Origin: DASQDN01 sp963825845 | GTDB lineage: Bacteria > Acidobacteriota > Terriglobia > Bryobacterales > Bryobacteraceae | DNA: 64,000 nt | Direction of reading: 5' to 3' | Assembly: GCA_963825845.1 (NCBI GenBank) | Contig: CAWGVL010000029.1 | Span: 124,001 to 188,000, forward strand | Program-made: the position numbers and the translations under genes | Notes under the pieces: model-generated | What the model was told of the DNA's origin: nothing | Database searches by the model: none | The model's input: the letters and a program-made list of their open reading frames with translations, nothing else | Shown here: positions 47,274 through 55,880 of the stretch, in pieces | How positions within the stretch are numbered: the stretch's first letter is position 1 | Layout: every line of letters starts with the position of its first letter

Positions 47274-48579
47274 ATGAGGAACTGGGCTAAATCGGTCGAA
47301 ATCTTGGAGCGCTCTCACCGCTCGCTCGCAAGCAGCGTTAGCAGCCCGTTTCGCGCGAAGGCGCCCATTCCTCTTTTCTTGGAAGACGGTCACGGGTCCA
47401 GACTCAAGGACGTTGGCGGAAACGAGTACATCAATTACCAGCTAGCCTGGGGACCGATGATTCTCGACTATCGCCATCCTGGAATGGTGGAAAGGCTGCG
47501 ACAGCACGTTGAGAGGCCACTAAGCTATGGCGCCCAGGACGAACTGCAGTTTGTCGTTGCCGAGAAGATTCAGGCAATGGTTCGATGCGCCGAACGCGTG
47601 GCCATCACATGAAGCGGCAGCGAAGCGGTCCAACTTGTCCATCGATTGGCCCGCGCCTACACCAATCCCTCACTGATCCTGAACTCGAAGGCCACTACCA
47701 CGGCTGTATGGACTCAGCTTTACTTAGCTACATGCCACAGCAGGCAGATGTGGGATTGCTCTATAAGCCAAAGACTGTACGCGGCTCCAAAGGGCAAGTA
47801 TCGAACTCTGAAGAGAACACTCTAGTCGCTCCTTGGAACCGGTTGGAGATTCTGGAGCAGATCCTCGAGGCCCATAATGGACAGATCGCCGCCATTACGA
47901 TGGAAGCCGTCCTATGCAATAGCGGCTGCCTGATGCCTCTGCCGGGCTACCTTCAGAGCGTCCGCGAACTGGCGACGAAACATGGCTGTCTGTTGATATT
48001 GGATGAAGTGATCACAGGTTTCCGAATAGACCCGGGGGAGCGCAAGCCCATTTCAGCGTCACCCCGGATCTGGCAACGTTCGGAAAAACAGTCGGAGGAG
48101 GCTTCCCGGTGAGTGTGATCGCTGGACAGGCCGACATCATGGAGCAAATGTACACGTCAGGTGTCGTTTTCGGCGGTACTTTCAACGGAAACCCTATTTG
48201 GCTCGCCGCCGCCGATTTCTGCCTCTCCGAACTATCCCGGGATGGAGGTGAAGCCCTCTGCAAGGCGAATCGGATTGGTGAGAGAATCAAATGCGACTTG
48301 CCGCGCCTTGCCGAGGACGCGGGATTATCGCTGAAGACGGCCGGTTTCGGCACTGCGTTCGCCTTGCACTTCACCAAGCACCCTCGACTGATCGACTATC
48401 TAGATAAGTTCTCGGATCATCGCGAATTGTCGAATCGGTTTCTTCGCGCAGCGCTGTGCGAGGTTGTAATCATCGTGCCGGATGGACGGTTATACGTCTC
48501 CACGGCCCATACGGAACAGGATGCCGACCAGACCTTGGAACGGCTGAAACGTGCGCTCCAGAACTGTGGCTCGAACTGA
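47274..48579 (+). pseudogene. Glutamate-1-semialdehyde aminomutase-like gene, broken
   Basis: A paralogue of the intact cluster A gene at 9258, with the same start (WAKSVEILERSHRSLASSVSSPFRAKAPIPLF) after AAGGA. It is broken three ways. A TGA stands where Ser is expected in the cofactor loop (IT-stop-SGSEAVQ) at about 47610. One base is lost near 47683 (AACTCGAAG for AACTTCGAAG), and one G is lost in a G-run near 48036. Frames rejoin to give EGHYHGCMDS, LILDEVITGFRIDPGG and ATFGKTVGGGFP with the lysine. The two indels are homopolymer-type, but the nonsense change is not, so this copy may be truly dead. Its 3' end overlaps the next ManD-like gene. Confidence 0.82.
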
Positions 48580-49912
48580 CAGATCGTTTCCCCTGACAAG
48601 ACGCGATACGCTTCGCGCTGCGCTTGTGGCGGCCGTCCCCGCCGCTCAACTAGCTAACGCCCAACGTGTCAAGGGGCTCCCGCCGATTCGGATCACTAAC
48701 GTCAAGGTCATCCGTACTTGCCCTCCCTTCCCCGGCTTTAATCTAAAGGCGTACACGCGATTGGTGGTCACCAAAGTCGAAACATCTGAACCCGGCCTCT
48801 ACGGCGTGGGCTGCGCGACCTATACGTTTCGACCAGAAGCGGTATCCGTAGCCATCGAGCAGTACATCAAGCCATTTGTTATTGGTAAAGATCCCGAGAT
48901 GGTCGAGGATCTTTGGGCGGGTATGAACGCCAGTTCTCTTTGGCGTAGCGGACCGGTGCTTCACAACGCCATCAGCGGGATTGACATGGCTCTTTGGGAT
49001 ATCAAAAGCAAGCGCGCGGGCATGCCCCTGTATCAATTCCTTGGCGGAAAGATGCGCTCGGCCGCCCAATGCTATGCGCATACGGGGGGCCGTGATGGAA
49101 AGGAATGCGCCGAGAACGTGCAACGGCTCTCGGCGGAGGGTTATCGTCATATCCGCATCGAATTGACCGATACGACAGTCGCCGCGAACGAGCGTACTCT
49201 CACCGATGCAACTCGCGGTCTGCCGACCGAGATGATGCAAAACGGAGCGCGCTATGTCCAGGGCACTCCGAAGTTATTTGCCGAAGTCCGCAAGATCTGT
49301 GGTGATGAGGTCGAGCTATTGCACGACATTCACGGGGAACTGCACCCTGTAGAGTGCATCGACATGATCAAACGGATCGAACCGTACAGGCCATACTTCA
49401 TCGAGGATCCGTTCTATCCCGAAGAGATCGGCTTTATGACTCGTCTGCGCCAAGCAACAACGGTTCCAATCGCCCTCGGTGAGAAGTTCGTCAACAAGCA
49501 TGAGTTTGTGGGGCTAATTAAGGATCGACTCATCGACTTCATCCGCGTTCACCAGTCCTACATCGGCGGAATCACGGCGGCACGCCGTCTGGCGATTTTA
49601 TGCGAGTGGTACGGCGTACGCACGGCCTGGCACGCGCCTCGTGACACTTCTCCCATAGGCCACGCCGCCAACCTCCACCTCGATCTTGCAGTTCCAAATT
49701 TTGGCATCCAGGAACGCATCGTGTTTGGAGAGACGGTGGAAGAGGTCTTTCCGGGCTGCCCGCAGATTCGTAACGGCATGATGTTTGCGAACGATTCACC
49801 CGGTCTCGGAATCGACATCAATGAGAAGCTTGCAGCCAAATACCCACATCCAAATGATCCCGGCAACTTCGGCCCCAAGCGAAGACGCGAAGGCGGCATC
49901 GTAGAAAACTAA
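48551..49912 (+). CDS. Enolase superfamily protein, mannonate dehydratase (ManD/RspA)-like
   Basis: About 453 residues from a GTG at 48551 (GTG at 48566 is also possible). A Tat-type leader is present (LTRRDTLRAALVAAVPAAQLANA). This paralogue keeps the full ManD set: Asp and His in LLHDIHGELHP, Glu in FIEDPFYPEE, Glu in ALGEKFVNKH, and His in TAWHAPRDTSPIGH. The C-terminus (VPNFGIQER, SPGLGIDINEKLAAKYPH) is diagnostic of the ManD branch. It should dehydrate a hexonic acid such as mannonate or gluconate. It follows the broken aminomutase gene with overlap and is followed 18 bp later by another ManD-like gene, so this is a tandem duplication. Confidence 0.86.
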   Translation: MRSRTVARTDRSFPLTRRDTLRAALVAAVPAAQLANAQRVKGLPPIRITNVKVIRTCPPFPGFNLKAYTRLVVTKVETSEPGLYGVGCATYTFRPEAVSVAIEQYIKPFVIGKDPEMVEDLWAGMNASSLWRSGPVLHNAISGIDMALWDIKSKRAGMPLYQFLGGKMRSAAQCYAHTGGRDGKECAENVQRLSAEGYRHIRIELTDTTVAANERTLTDATRGLPTEMMQNGARYVQGTPKLFAEVRKICGDEVELLHDIHGELHPVECIDMIKRIEPYRPYFIEDPFYPEEIGFMTRLRQATTVPIALGEKFVNKHEFVGLIKDRLIDFIRVHQSYIGGITAARRLAILCEWYGVRTAWHAPRDTSPIGHAANLHLDLAVPNFGIQERIVFGETVEEVFPGCPQIRNGMMFANDSPGLGIDINEKLAAKYPHPNDPGNFGPKRRREGGIVEN

Positions 49913-49929
49913 TGGCGGAGAACTAGAAC

Positions 49930-51240
49930 GTGAGGCGTCGCGAACTGCTTGGTGTTCCTGGTTTGGCTCTGGCACAAACGGCCACTCCACGACGAGGTCT
50001 TCCTCCGCTGAAGATCACAGATGTAAAAGTGATCTGCACAAATCCACCGTATCGTGACGGCACAATTTCCACGATGCAGCGGCTCGTCATCGCAAAAGTC
50101 GAGACGAGTGAACCGGGATTATACGGTCTAGGGTGTGCTTCGTTCGTGTTTCGACCAGCAGCGGTCATGACATTCATCGAAAGATACCTGAAGCCGTTCG
50201 TGATCGGTAAGGATCCCGAAATGGTATCCGACCTCTATCACTCGATGAATGCAAGCGGCTTGTGGAGGGGCGGCCCCGCCGAGAATTATGCGGTAGCAGG
50301 TATCGATATCGCGCTGTGGGACATCAAGGCAAAACGTGCGAATATGCCGCTGTACGAACTCTTCGGTGGTAAGATGCGGGCCGCGGTACATTGCTATGGT
50401 GATGCGGGGGGCAACACCGGTGAGGAGATGGCCGACAGTGTCCAGAAGGCGCTGGCCAGCGGCTACACGCATGTACGCCTCAACTATCGCGGCTCCAAGG
50501 TGGATCCGACGCCGGCCTTATCCGGCATGCCTCTCGGAACGTCGCTTGGCTCGGATCCCGTCATTGATCCGGACGAGTGGGGGCGTGAGATCCCAAAGAT
50601 TTTCGAGCACGTCCGGAAAGTCGTCGGGGACAAGCCTGAGTTGATGCAACATCTGCACGGCCAACTTCCTCCGATCACGACGATTCAGATGATCAAGCGC
50701 CTTGAACCGCTACGGCCTTACTTTTTCGAGGACCCGTTTTATCCCGAGGACATAAGCTACCTGAAGGTACTTCGACCACAAACCAGCGTCCCGATCGCCA
50801 TCGGCGAGAAGTTCGCAAACCGTCACGATTACATAGAGTTGGTGAGCAATCAATTGCTCGACTTTATCCGTGTGCATATACCGACGATCGGCGGCTTGAC
50901 CATGGCTTACAAGCTTGCCGTGCTTGGTAACTGGTTCAATGTGCGAACTGCCTGGCACGCGCCAGGAGACCTTTCGCCAGTAGGACACGCGGTAAATGGG
51001 CATCTGGACCTTGCGTCGCCTAACTTCGGTATTCAGGAAGGCGCGTTTATTCCCAGCGATGCGGTGCGCGAGATCTTCCCCGGAACACCGGAGATACGAA
51101 AAGGATACTTGTTCCTCAATGAAGCTCCCGGCCATGGTGTAGATCTGGACGAACGCGCTGCTGCGAAGTATCCGTGTTCGATGCAAGATGGCAACTTCGG
51201 CCCGAAGCGCTTTCCAAACGGATCTATCGTCAGCAACTAA
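49930..51240 (+). CDS. Enolase superfamily protein, ManD/RspA-like, metal ligand changed
   Basis: A 436-residue tandem paralogue of the preceding gene, starting at GTG 49930 with a short leader (MRRRELLGVPGLALAQTA). Glu ligands (FFEDPFYPED, AIGEKFANRH) and the catalytic His (TAWHAPGDLSPVGH) are kept. The Asp of the HDxH motif is replaced: ELMQHLHGQLPP stands where the sister has ELLHDIHGELHP, so the first metal ligand is His instead of Asp. The C-terminus is typical (SPNFGIQEGAF, APGHGVDLDERAAAKYP). A change of substrate or loss of activity is possible. The stop is 2 bp before the sulfatase ATG. Confidence 0.85.
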   Translation: MRRRELLGVPGLALAQTATPRRGLPPLKITDVKVICTNPPYRDGTISTMQRLVIAKVETSEPGLYGLGCASFVFRPAAVMTFIERYLKPFVIGKDPEMVSDLYHSMNASGLWRGGPAENYAVAGIDIALWDIKAKRANMPLYELFGGKMRAAVHCYGDAGGNTGEEMADSVQKALASGYTHVRLNYRGSKVDPTPALSGMPLGTSLGSDPVIDPDEWGREIPKIFEHVRKVVGDKPELMQHLHGQLPPITTIQMIKRLEPLRPYFFEDPFYPEDISYLKVLRPQTSVPIAIGEKFANRHDYIELVSNQLLDFIRVHIPTIGGLTMAYKLAVLGNWFNVRTAWHAPGDLSPVGHAVNGHLDLASPNFGIQEGAFIPSDAVREIFPGTPEIRKGYLFLNEAPGHGVDLDERAAAKYPCSMQDGNFGPKRFPNGSIVSN

Positions 51241-51242
51241 GC

Positions 51243-52641
51243 ATGAATCGCCGCACCTTTCTCAGTACCGCTGCCGCTGCCGGGACGAATCCGCTGTTCG
51301 GTCAGACTAAGACGCCGCAGCGAACGTCCGAACTTTATCTTCATCCTCGCAGACGATCTCGGCTGGAGCGACCTTGGATGTTATGGTCATCCGTTCATCA
51401 AGACAACGAATCTCGATCGACTCGCAAGTCAGGGCACACGGTTCACACAGTTCTACGTAAACTCGGCGGTATGTTCCCCAAGCCGTGCCGCCTTCCTGAC
51501 GGGGAATTTTCCCGCTCGCCACCGGATCCACAGTGCTCTCGATATGCCAGAGGTCAACAAGCAGAACGGTTCCGCGGATTTCCTGGATCCGGTAGCTACC
51601 AATCTCGCGCGCGTCTTGAAAGAGTCCGGTTACACGACGGCACACTTCGGAAAATGGCATCTCAGCTCCACAGCCAAAGATCCGAAGCCGACGGCCTACG
51701 GCTTCGATGAATTCCGAACATCTTGGCCTGAAGCCGAGTCCGATCCATACTTCTGGTCGAAAACAACACAATTGATCGTTGACGATGCCATCCGTTTCAT
51801 TGAGAAGAACAGGCACAAGCCTTTCTTCGTAAACCTGTGGACGCTGATTCCGCACGCCATCCTGAATCCGACACCTGCAGAGACAGCCCGCTATAGCGAC
51901 TTCGGCCCTCCGAACGTGCCATATAAAGGCGCCCATCAGATTTATTACGGCGCGGTCAGTGGCATGGACGACCATATTGGACGTCTGCTCACGCGCATTA
52001 ATGAATTGGGCCTCGACCGGAACACGCTCGTTATCTTCTCCAGTGACAACGGTCCGGAAGAGATCGATATCTACAGCGTGAATCATAGCGGCGCCGGTTC
52101 TACCGGCGCTTTTCGGGGCCGTAAGCGTAGCCTCTACGAAGGTGGAATTCGAGTCCCATTTCTCGTACGCTGGCCGAATAGAGTTCCAGCGGGACGAGTA
52201 GACAATACGACGATCGCAACCGCCGTCGATCTCCTGCCCACATTGAGCAGCTTGGCCGGCGGCACTCTGCCGTCTTCCTATCAGCCTGACGGAGAAAGCT
52301 TGAGTCCAGCGTTAAGTGGAGCCGTTTACCGACGCAAGAAGCCGTTGCTGTGGGAGTGGCGATTCGATATCTATGGCCACGCAGTGAATCGTAGTCCTAT
52401 GTTGGCTATTCGTGATGGCGATTGGAAATTGCTGATGAATCCGGATCGCAGCCGCGTCGAGTTATTCAACGTTCCACGTGATCCAACAGAGTTGCAGAAT
52501 CTCGCTGACCGGGAGGCGAAGGTCGTAGCGCGACTGTCGCGCCCGCTGCTGGAATGGCACAAATCCCTGCCGCCCGGTCCCGTGCGGCCAAGCGCCGGCA
52601 AGAATGATTTCCCAGGCCCATCCCTGGCACGCAAACCCTAA
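51243..52641 (+). pseudogene. Type I sulfatase, one frameshift near the N-terminus
   Basis: It starts at ATG 51243 with a Tat-like leader (MNRRTFLSTAAAAGTNPLFG). After a frame change near 51332 it reads PNFIFILADDLGWSDLGCYG, SAVCSPSRAAFLTGNFP, HFGKWHLSSTAKDP, VIFSSDNGPEEIDIYSVNHSG and IRDGDWKLLMNPDRSRVELFNVPRDPTE. The formylglycine motif C-S-P-S-R is intact at 51472-51486, with the Asp-Asp metal pair and the GKWH motif, so a working sulfatase is expected if the frame is whole. It would desulfate a carbohydrate outside the cytoplasm and needs a formylglycine-generating enzyme or anaerobic maturase, neither of which is in the window. It is followed by the epimerase-like gene 2 bp later. Confidence 0.86.
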
Positions 52642-52643
52642 CG

Positions 52644-53582
52644 ATGAGACTATACGGCAATCGGCATCACGCGTGCCGGATCAACGAATATCAATGGCGA
52701 GGACACAACCTGCTCGTCATGGAAAACGAGCTTGTCCGCGTGACAGTGCTCACGTCGAAGGGAGCGGATATCCTGGAGTTCCGCTACAAGCCAAACGATA
52801 CAGATGTCCTTTGGCACGCGCCCCAGCCGATTCTGCCGCCGACCTTTGTTCCCACGAAGGCGCGTAGCGGCGGAGCCTTTCTCGATTACTATTCCGGCGG
52901 ATGGCAGGAGATTTTCCCATCTGCCGGCCACTCGGTGAACGTTTCGGGAGCTGAGTTGGGACAGCATGGTGAGATAAGCCTGCAACCGTGGGACGTGCGT
53001 GTCTCCGAGGACAAAAGCGAAAGGATCACGGTCGAGTTTAGTGTTGAAACGATCCGCACACCGTTTCGCCTCGTCCGCGCCATGACGCTACAAACCGGCG
53101 ACAGCACGTTGTTTCTCAAGGAAACAGCGACCAATCTTGGCTCCGAAAAACTTCCCTATGCGTGGGGACATCACCCGGTTTTCGGAGCGCCGTTTCTCGA
53201 AGCGGGTTGCGAAATCGATTTCCCCGCCTCGGATAATGGGCCTGCTCACAAGCAGAGCGTTCCCTCTATCGACGCACGTTCAGAAAAGGTAATCTGCTTG
53301 GAGAATGTGCGGGAAGGTAGATTTCGTCTGAGTAATCGGCGGCTCGCGGTAGCCGCGGAGATGCGTTGGGACAAAGCGGTAATGCCATATCTCTGGTCTT
53401 GGCAGGTGTACGGCGGAAGCTGGCACTATCCGTATTATGGGCGAGCGTACTGTCTCGGGATCGAGCCATTTAGTTGCCCTGTCCAACCATTCGAAGACAC
53501 GATGGCGCAGGGTCGCGCTATGCAGTTGGATGCCGGTAAAGACCGTGCTTTGACTGCCGAAATGCGTCTGGTCAAGTTGTAA
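52644..53582 (+). CDS. Aldose 1-epimerase-like protein (galactose-mutarotase superfamily, DUF4432-type)
   Basis: A 312-residue cytosolic protein with no leader. The mutarotase-like fold is suggested by the start (LLVMENELVRVTVLTSKGADILEFRYKP), the centre WGHHPVFGAPFLEAGCEIDFP (His pair near residue 174), and the end ILGIEPFSCP-like stretch (CLGIEPFSCPVQPFED) with the Glu expected as catalytic base. Its ATG follows the sulfatase stop by 2 bp, so it is the last gene of the rightward operon. It should interconvert anomers or act on a released sugar. After it the operon ends at mobile-element debris. Confidence 0.82.
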   Translation: MRLYGNRHHACRINEYQWRGHNLLVMENELVRVTVLTSKGADILEFRYKPNDTDVLWHAPQPILPPTFVPTKARSGGAFLDYYSGGWQEIFPSAGHSVNVSGAELGQHGEISLQPWDVRVSEDKSERITVEFSVETIRTPFRLVRAMTLQTGDSTLFLKETATNLGSEKLPYAWGHHPVFGAPFLEAGCEIDFPASDNGPAHKQSVPSIDARSEKVICLENVREGRFRLSNRRLAVAAEMRWDKAVMPYLWSWQVYGGSWHYPYYGRAYCLGIEPFSCPVQPFEDTMAQGRAMQLDAGKDRALTAEMRLVKL

Positions 53583-53679
53583 CGCCATGCGAACTGCCGT
53601 AGCTGCGGATGCGCTGGCGCTTTTGGCATCATCTCTGTCGGGAGCAATCACTTCCAAGGTGCTCCTCATGATTCCCGAT

Positions 53680-53995
53680 GACGAAGACTTAAAGACGCGA
53701 TACGCCGAAGGGTCGAAAAAGAAAGCGCACCGGTCGTGTCGTCGCATTGTCACCGGGCACTGTGCAGGACCTCGCGCTCTGGCGAGACATGCTATTAGGG
53801 CAGAAGCCCGATAGCTTTCTATTCCCTACCGAACGCAACACTCCACCCAGCCGAGATAATCTCTGGAACCGGCACATGGCGCCGAAGGTCGTCGGTCGGG
53901 CTGGAATGGGCAAGGTTCCAGGTGCTATGCCGGACGAACGCCCAGCTCGCGCGCAAGGCATCCATTGACGACAAGTTGGCGCCATCGGACTGATG
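53680..53995 (+). pseudogene. Tyrosine recombinase (phage integrase family) C-terminal remnant
   Basis: Plus-strand frames read SPGTVQDLALWRDMLLGQKPDSFLFPTERNTPPSRDNLWNRHMAPK, then LEWANFQVLCRTNAQLARKASIDDKLA in another frame. This matches the catalytic domain of tyrosine recombinases around the region before the H-x-x-R box. The N-terminus and the nucleophile Tyr are missing and there are frame changes. It marks the border of cluster B. Confidence 0.6.
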
Positions 53996-54413
53996 AAGTG
54001 CAAAACCAAAGAAACTGGTTGAGGGCGCAAGGCTTTGCAACCAGATGCGCCTTTTCAGTCAGTACTGCCTGAAAACAGGCGCGTTCACACTCGTAAACCC
54101 AGCGAACAGAGTCTGCTACCTGTTGTAACAAGTGGTACCCGACGTGCTCTCTTCAAGATAACGAGACACAAGAGACACACTCTTGCCGTCGATAATCGGC
54201 CTTATCCCATTTGAACACTTGCATCTTGGGAGGAATTCCATGGCTTCCGTGTGGAAAGCACTAGCACCTGTGGATTCGACAAACGAGACAGAAGGACCTA
54301 TGAAACAGGCAAGCAGCTATACTCCCACTGATAGAATCTATTGTGCTGGGCGCCACGCTGAAGCGGCTCGTTATCGGTATAGAATCGGGTCTCGGGACTG
54401 CTAAATCGTAAAG
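53996..54413. other. 418-bp stretch without a supported gene
   Basis: No frame shows family likeness. It probably holds the promoter of the PAS-LuxR gene. GGAGG at 54230-54234 precedes a short ATG frame (54240) that has no recognisable content. Confidence 0.35.
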
Positions 54414-55067
54414 ATGTTCGCCGGAGATGTATACAAACTGCTTGAGGGTACCGCAGATGCGGCGTTCGTCGTCACTGTCGAAGGCGAGATATGCTCCTGG
54501 AATGCGGCCGCCGAAAAATTGACAGGCTATGCCGCAGCCGATGTTCTGAGCAGGACCTGTCATGAAGTTCTCCAAGGCAGGGGCGCGCTCGGCACAGTTG
54601 TTTGTGGCGGCGAGTGTAGTGTGCACCACTGCGCGGTAGAAACTGAGTCGATACCGACGTTTGATCTCGAGATTACAACGCACTCCGGCGAGCGGAGATG
54701 GGTGAGCGTTTCAACGATCGTATTTGATGACTCGCGGCTCCATAGGCGTCTCATTGCACATCTCCTTCACGACATCAGCGACCGTAAGGAATTGGAGCAA
54801 GCCTTTTCAAGAATGCTCGAATTATCAAAACAGGTTCTTTCTGTTGGCAACGGGCCGACTAGGCCGTCTCCCGTCGAGCGGCTCTCCGAGCAAGAAGAAC
54901 GCGTCCTGAAACTATTTGCTGCTGCGAAGAATTCGGCGCAAATCGCAAAGGAACTGAGTATTACCCTACCAACTTTAAGAAATCATCTCCACGCCATCAA
55001 CCAGAAACTTCGTACGCACAATAGGCTTGAGGCAGTTCTTCACGCAATAAAACGCGGTCTGATCTAG
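54414..55067 (+). CDS. PAS domain LuxR-type transcriptional regulator
   Basis: A 217-residue protein. Residues about 5-115 form a PAS domain (LLEGTADAAFVVTVEGEICSWNAAAEKLTGY, ERRWVSVSTIVFDD, HDISDRKELEQAF) that holds four cysteines in the pattern CHEVLQGRGALGTVVCGGEC then C five residues on. This pattern recurs in a family of PAS regulators and could bind metal or sense redox. Residues about 150-217 are a LuxR/GerE helix-turn-helix (LSEQEERVLKLFAAAKNSAQIAKELSITLPTLRNHLHAINQKL). It ends 64 bp before the IS630 left end and has no evident operon partner. Confidence 0.78.
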   Translation: MFAGDVYKLLEGTADAAFVVTVEGEICSWNAAAEKLTGYAAADVLSRTCHEVLQGRGALGTVVCGGECSVHHCAVETESIPTFDLEITTHSGERRWVSVSTIVFDDSRLHRRLIAHLLHDISDRKELEQAFSRMLELSKQVLSVGNGPTRPSPVERLSEQEERVLKLFAAAKNSAQIAKELSITLPTLRNHLHAINQKLRTHNRLEAVLHAIKRGLI

Positions 55068-55128
55068 CGCGAACCCCATCACTCTCGCAAATGTTTTCGG
55101 CGGGGCCTTTGCTTGTGCGCTTCGATAG

Positions 55129-55850
55129 CTAGTAAGCTGTCCCAGCGATTGGATTAGCAATGATTCTCCTGGTCGGGTCTGAATAGGACCAGCGGAATGG
55201 GCGCGCCACCTTGGCATAGGCACGTATGTATTTCCGAATCTTGCGCGCCAAGTCAGCGACAGAAGTGAAGATGCCGCGGGCAAGCAGATCGCGCTGAATC
55301 TTTGCCAACCAGAGTTCGACCTGGTTCAACCACGAAGAGTATGTTGGCGTGAAATGAAAGCGAACCTTGGGATGTTTTGCGAGGAATTGCTCGACGGCTT
55401 TGGTCTTGTGTGCTGAGAGGTTATCTAAGACAACGTGGATCTCTCTGGCCCAACGAGTTCGACTCACAAGGTCGGTTAAGAATACGATGAACTCATTGCT
55501 GGTGTGTCGCTTGGTGGTTTTCCCCTGCACCTTTCCGGTCTTCACATCCAGTGCCGCGTACAACGATAGGGTTCCATGTCGGTAATATTCGAACCCGTGT
55601 CGCCTCCGCTCGTCCAGGCGACAGCGGCAGGACCGGGTCCAGACGATCGAGCGCCTGAATCGCGGTCTTCTCATCCACGCAAAACACGGCTGCATGCTGC
55701 GGCGGCTCCAAATAGAGTCCGATTATGTCCGCAGCCTTGGCCTCGAAGTCTGGATCGTTGCTCGTCATGTAGTGCTGCAGTCGATGTGGCTGCAGTCGCG
55801 CTTGGGATAGGATTCGATGCACGCTCGATTTGCTCACGCCCGTCTCGGCG
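55129..55850 (-). pseudogene. IS630 transposase, C-terminal part
   Basis: Reading leftward from the insertion junction, frames give ETGVSKSSVHRILSQARLQPHRLQHYMTSNDPDFEAKA, then VFCVDEKTAIQALDRLDPVLPLSPGRAE. After a frame change near 55600 they continue RHGFEYYRHGTLSLYAALDVKTGKVQGKT, HVVLDNLSAHKTKAVEQFL and FTPTYSSWLNQVELWLAKIQRDLLARG. The DDE triad is Asp of CVDE, Asp of VLDN and Glu of NQVE. The N-terminal third is at 57363-57707 beyond the inserted element. Confidence 0.85.
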
Positions 55851-55880
55851 CTAGCAGTCCGAGGCGGAAATCACATTATT
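55851..55880. repeat. Left inverted repeat of IS1182-like element with CTAG target copy
   Basis: CTAG (55851-55854) is directly followed by CAGTCCGAGGCGGAAATCAC. The first ten bases after CTAG match the right end perfectly when inverted, and the next 15 or so match with a few changes. Confidence 0.85.
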
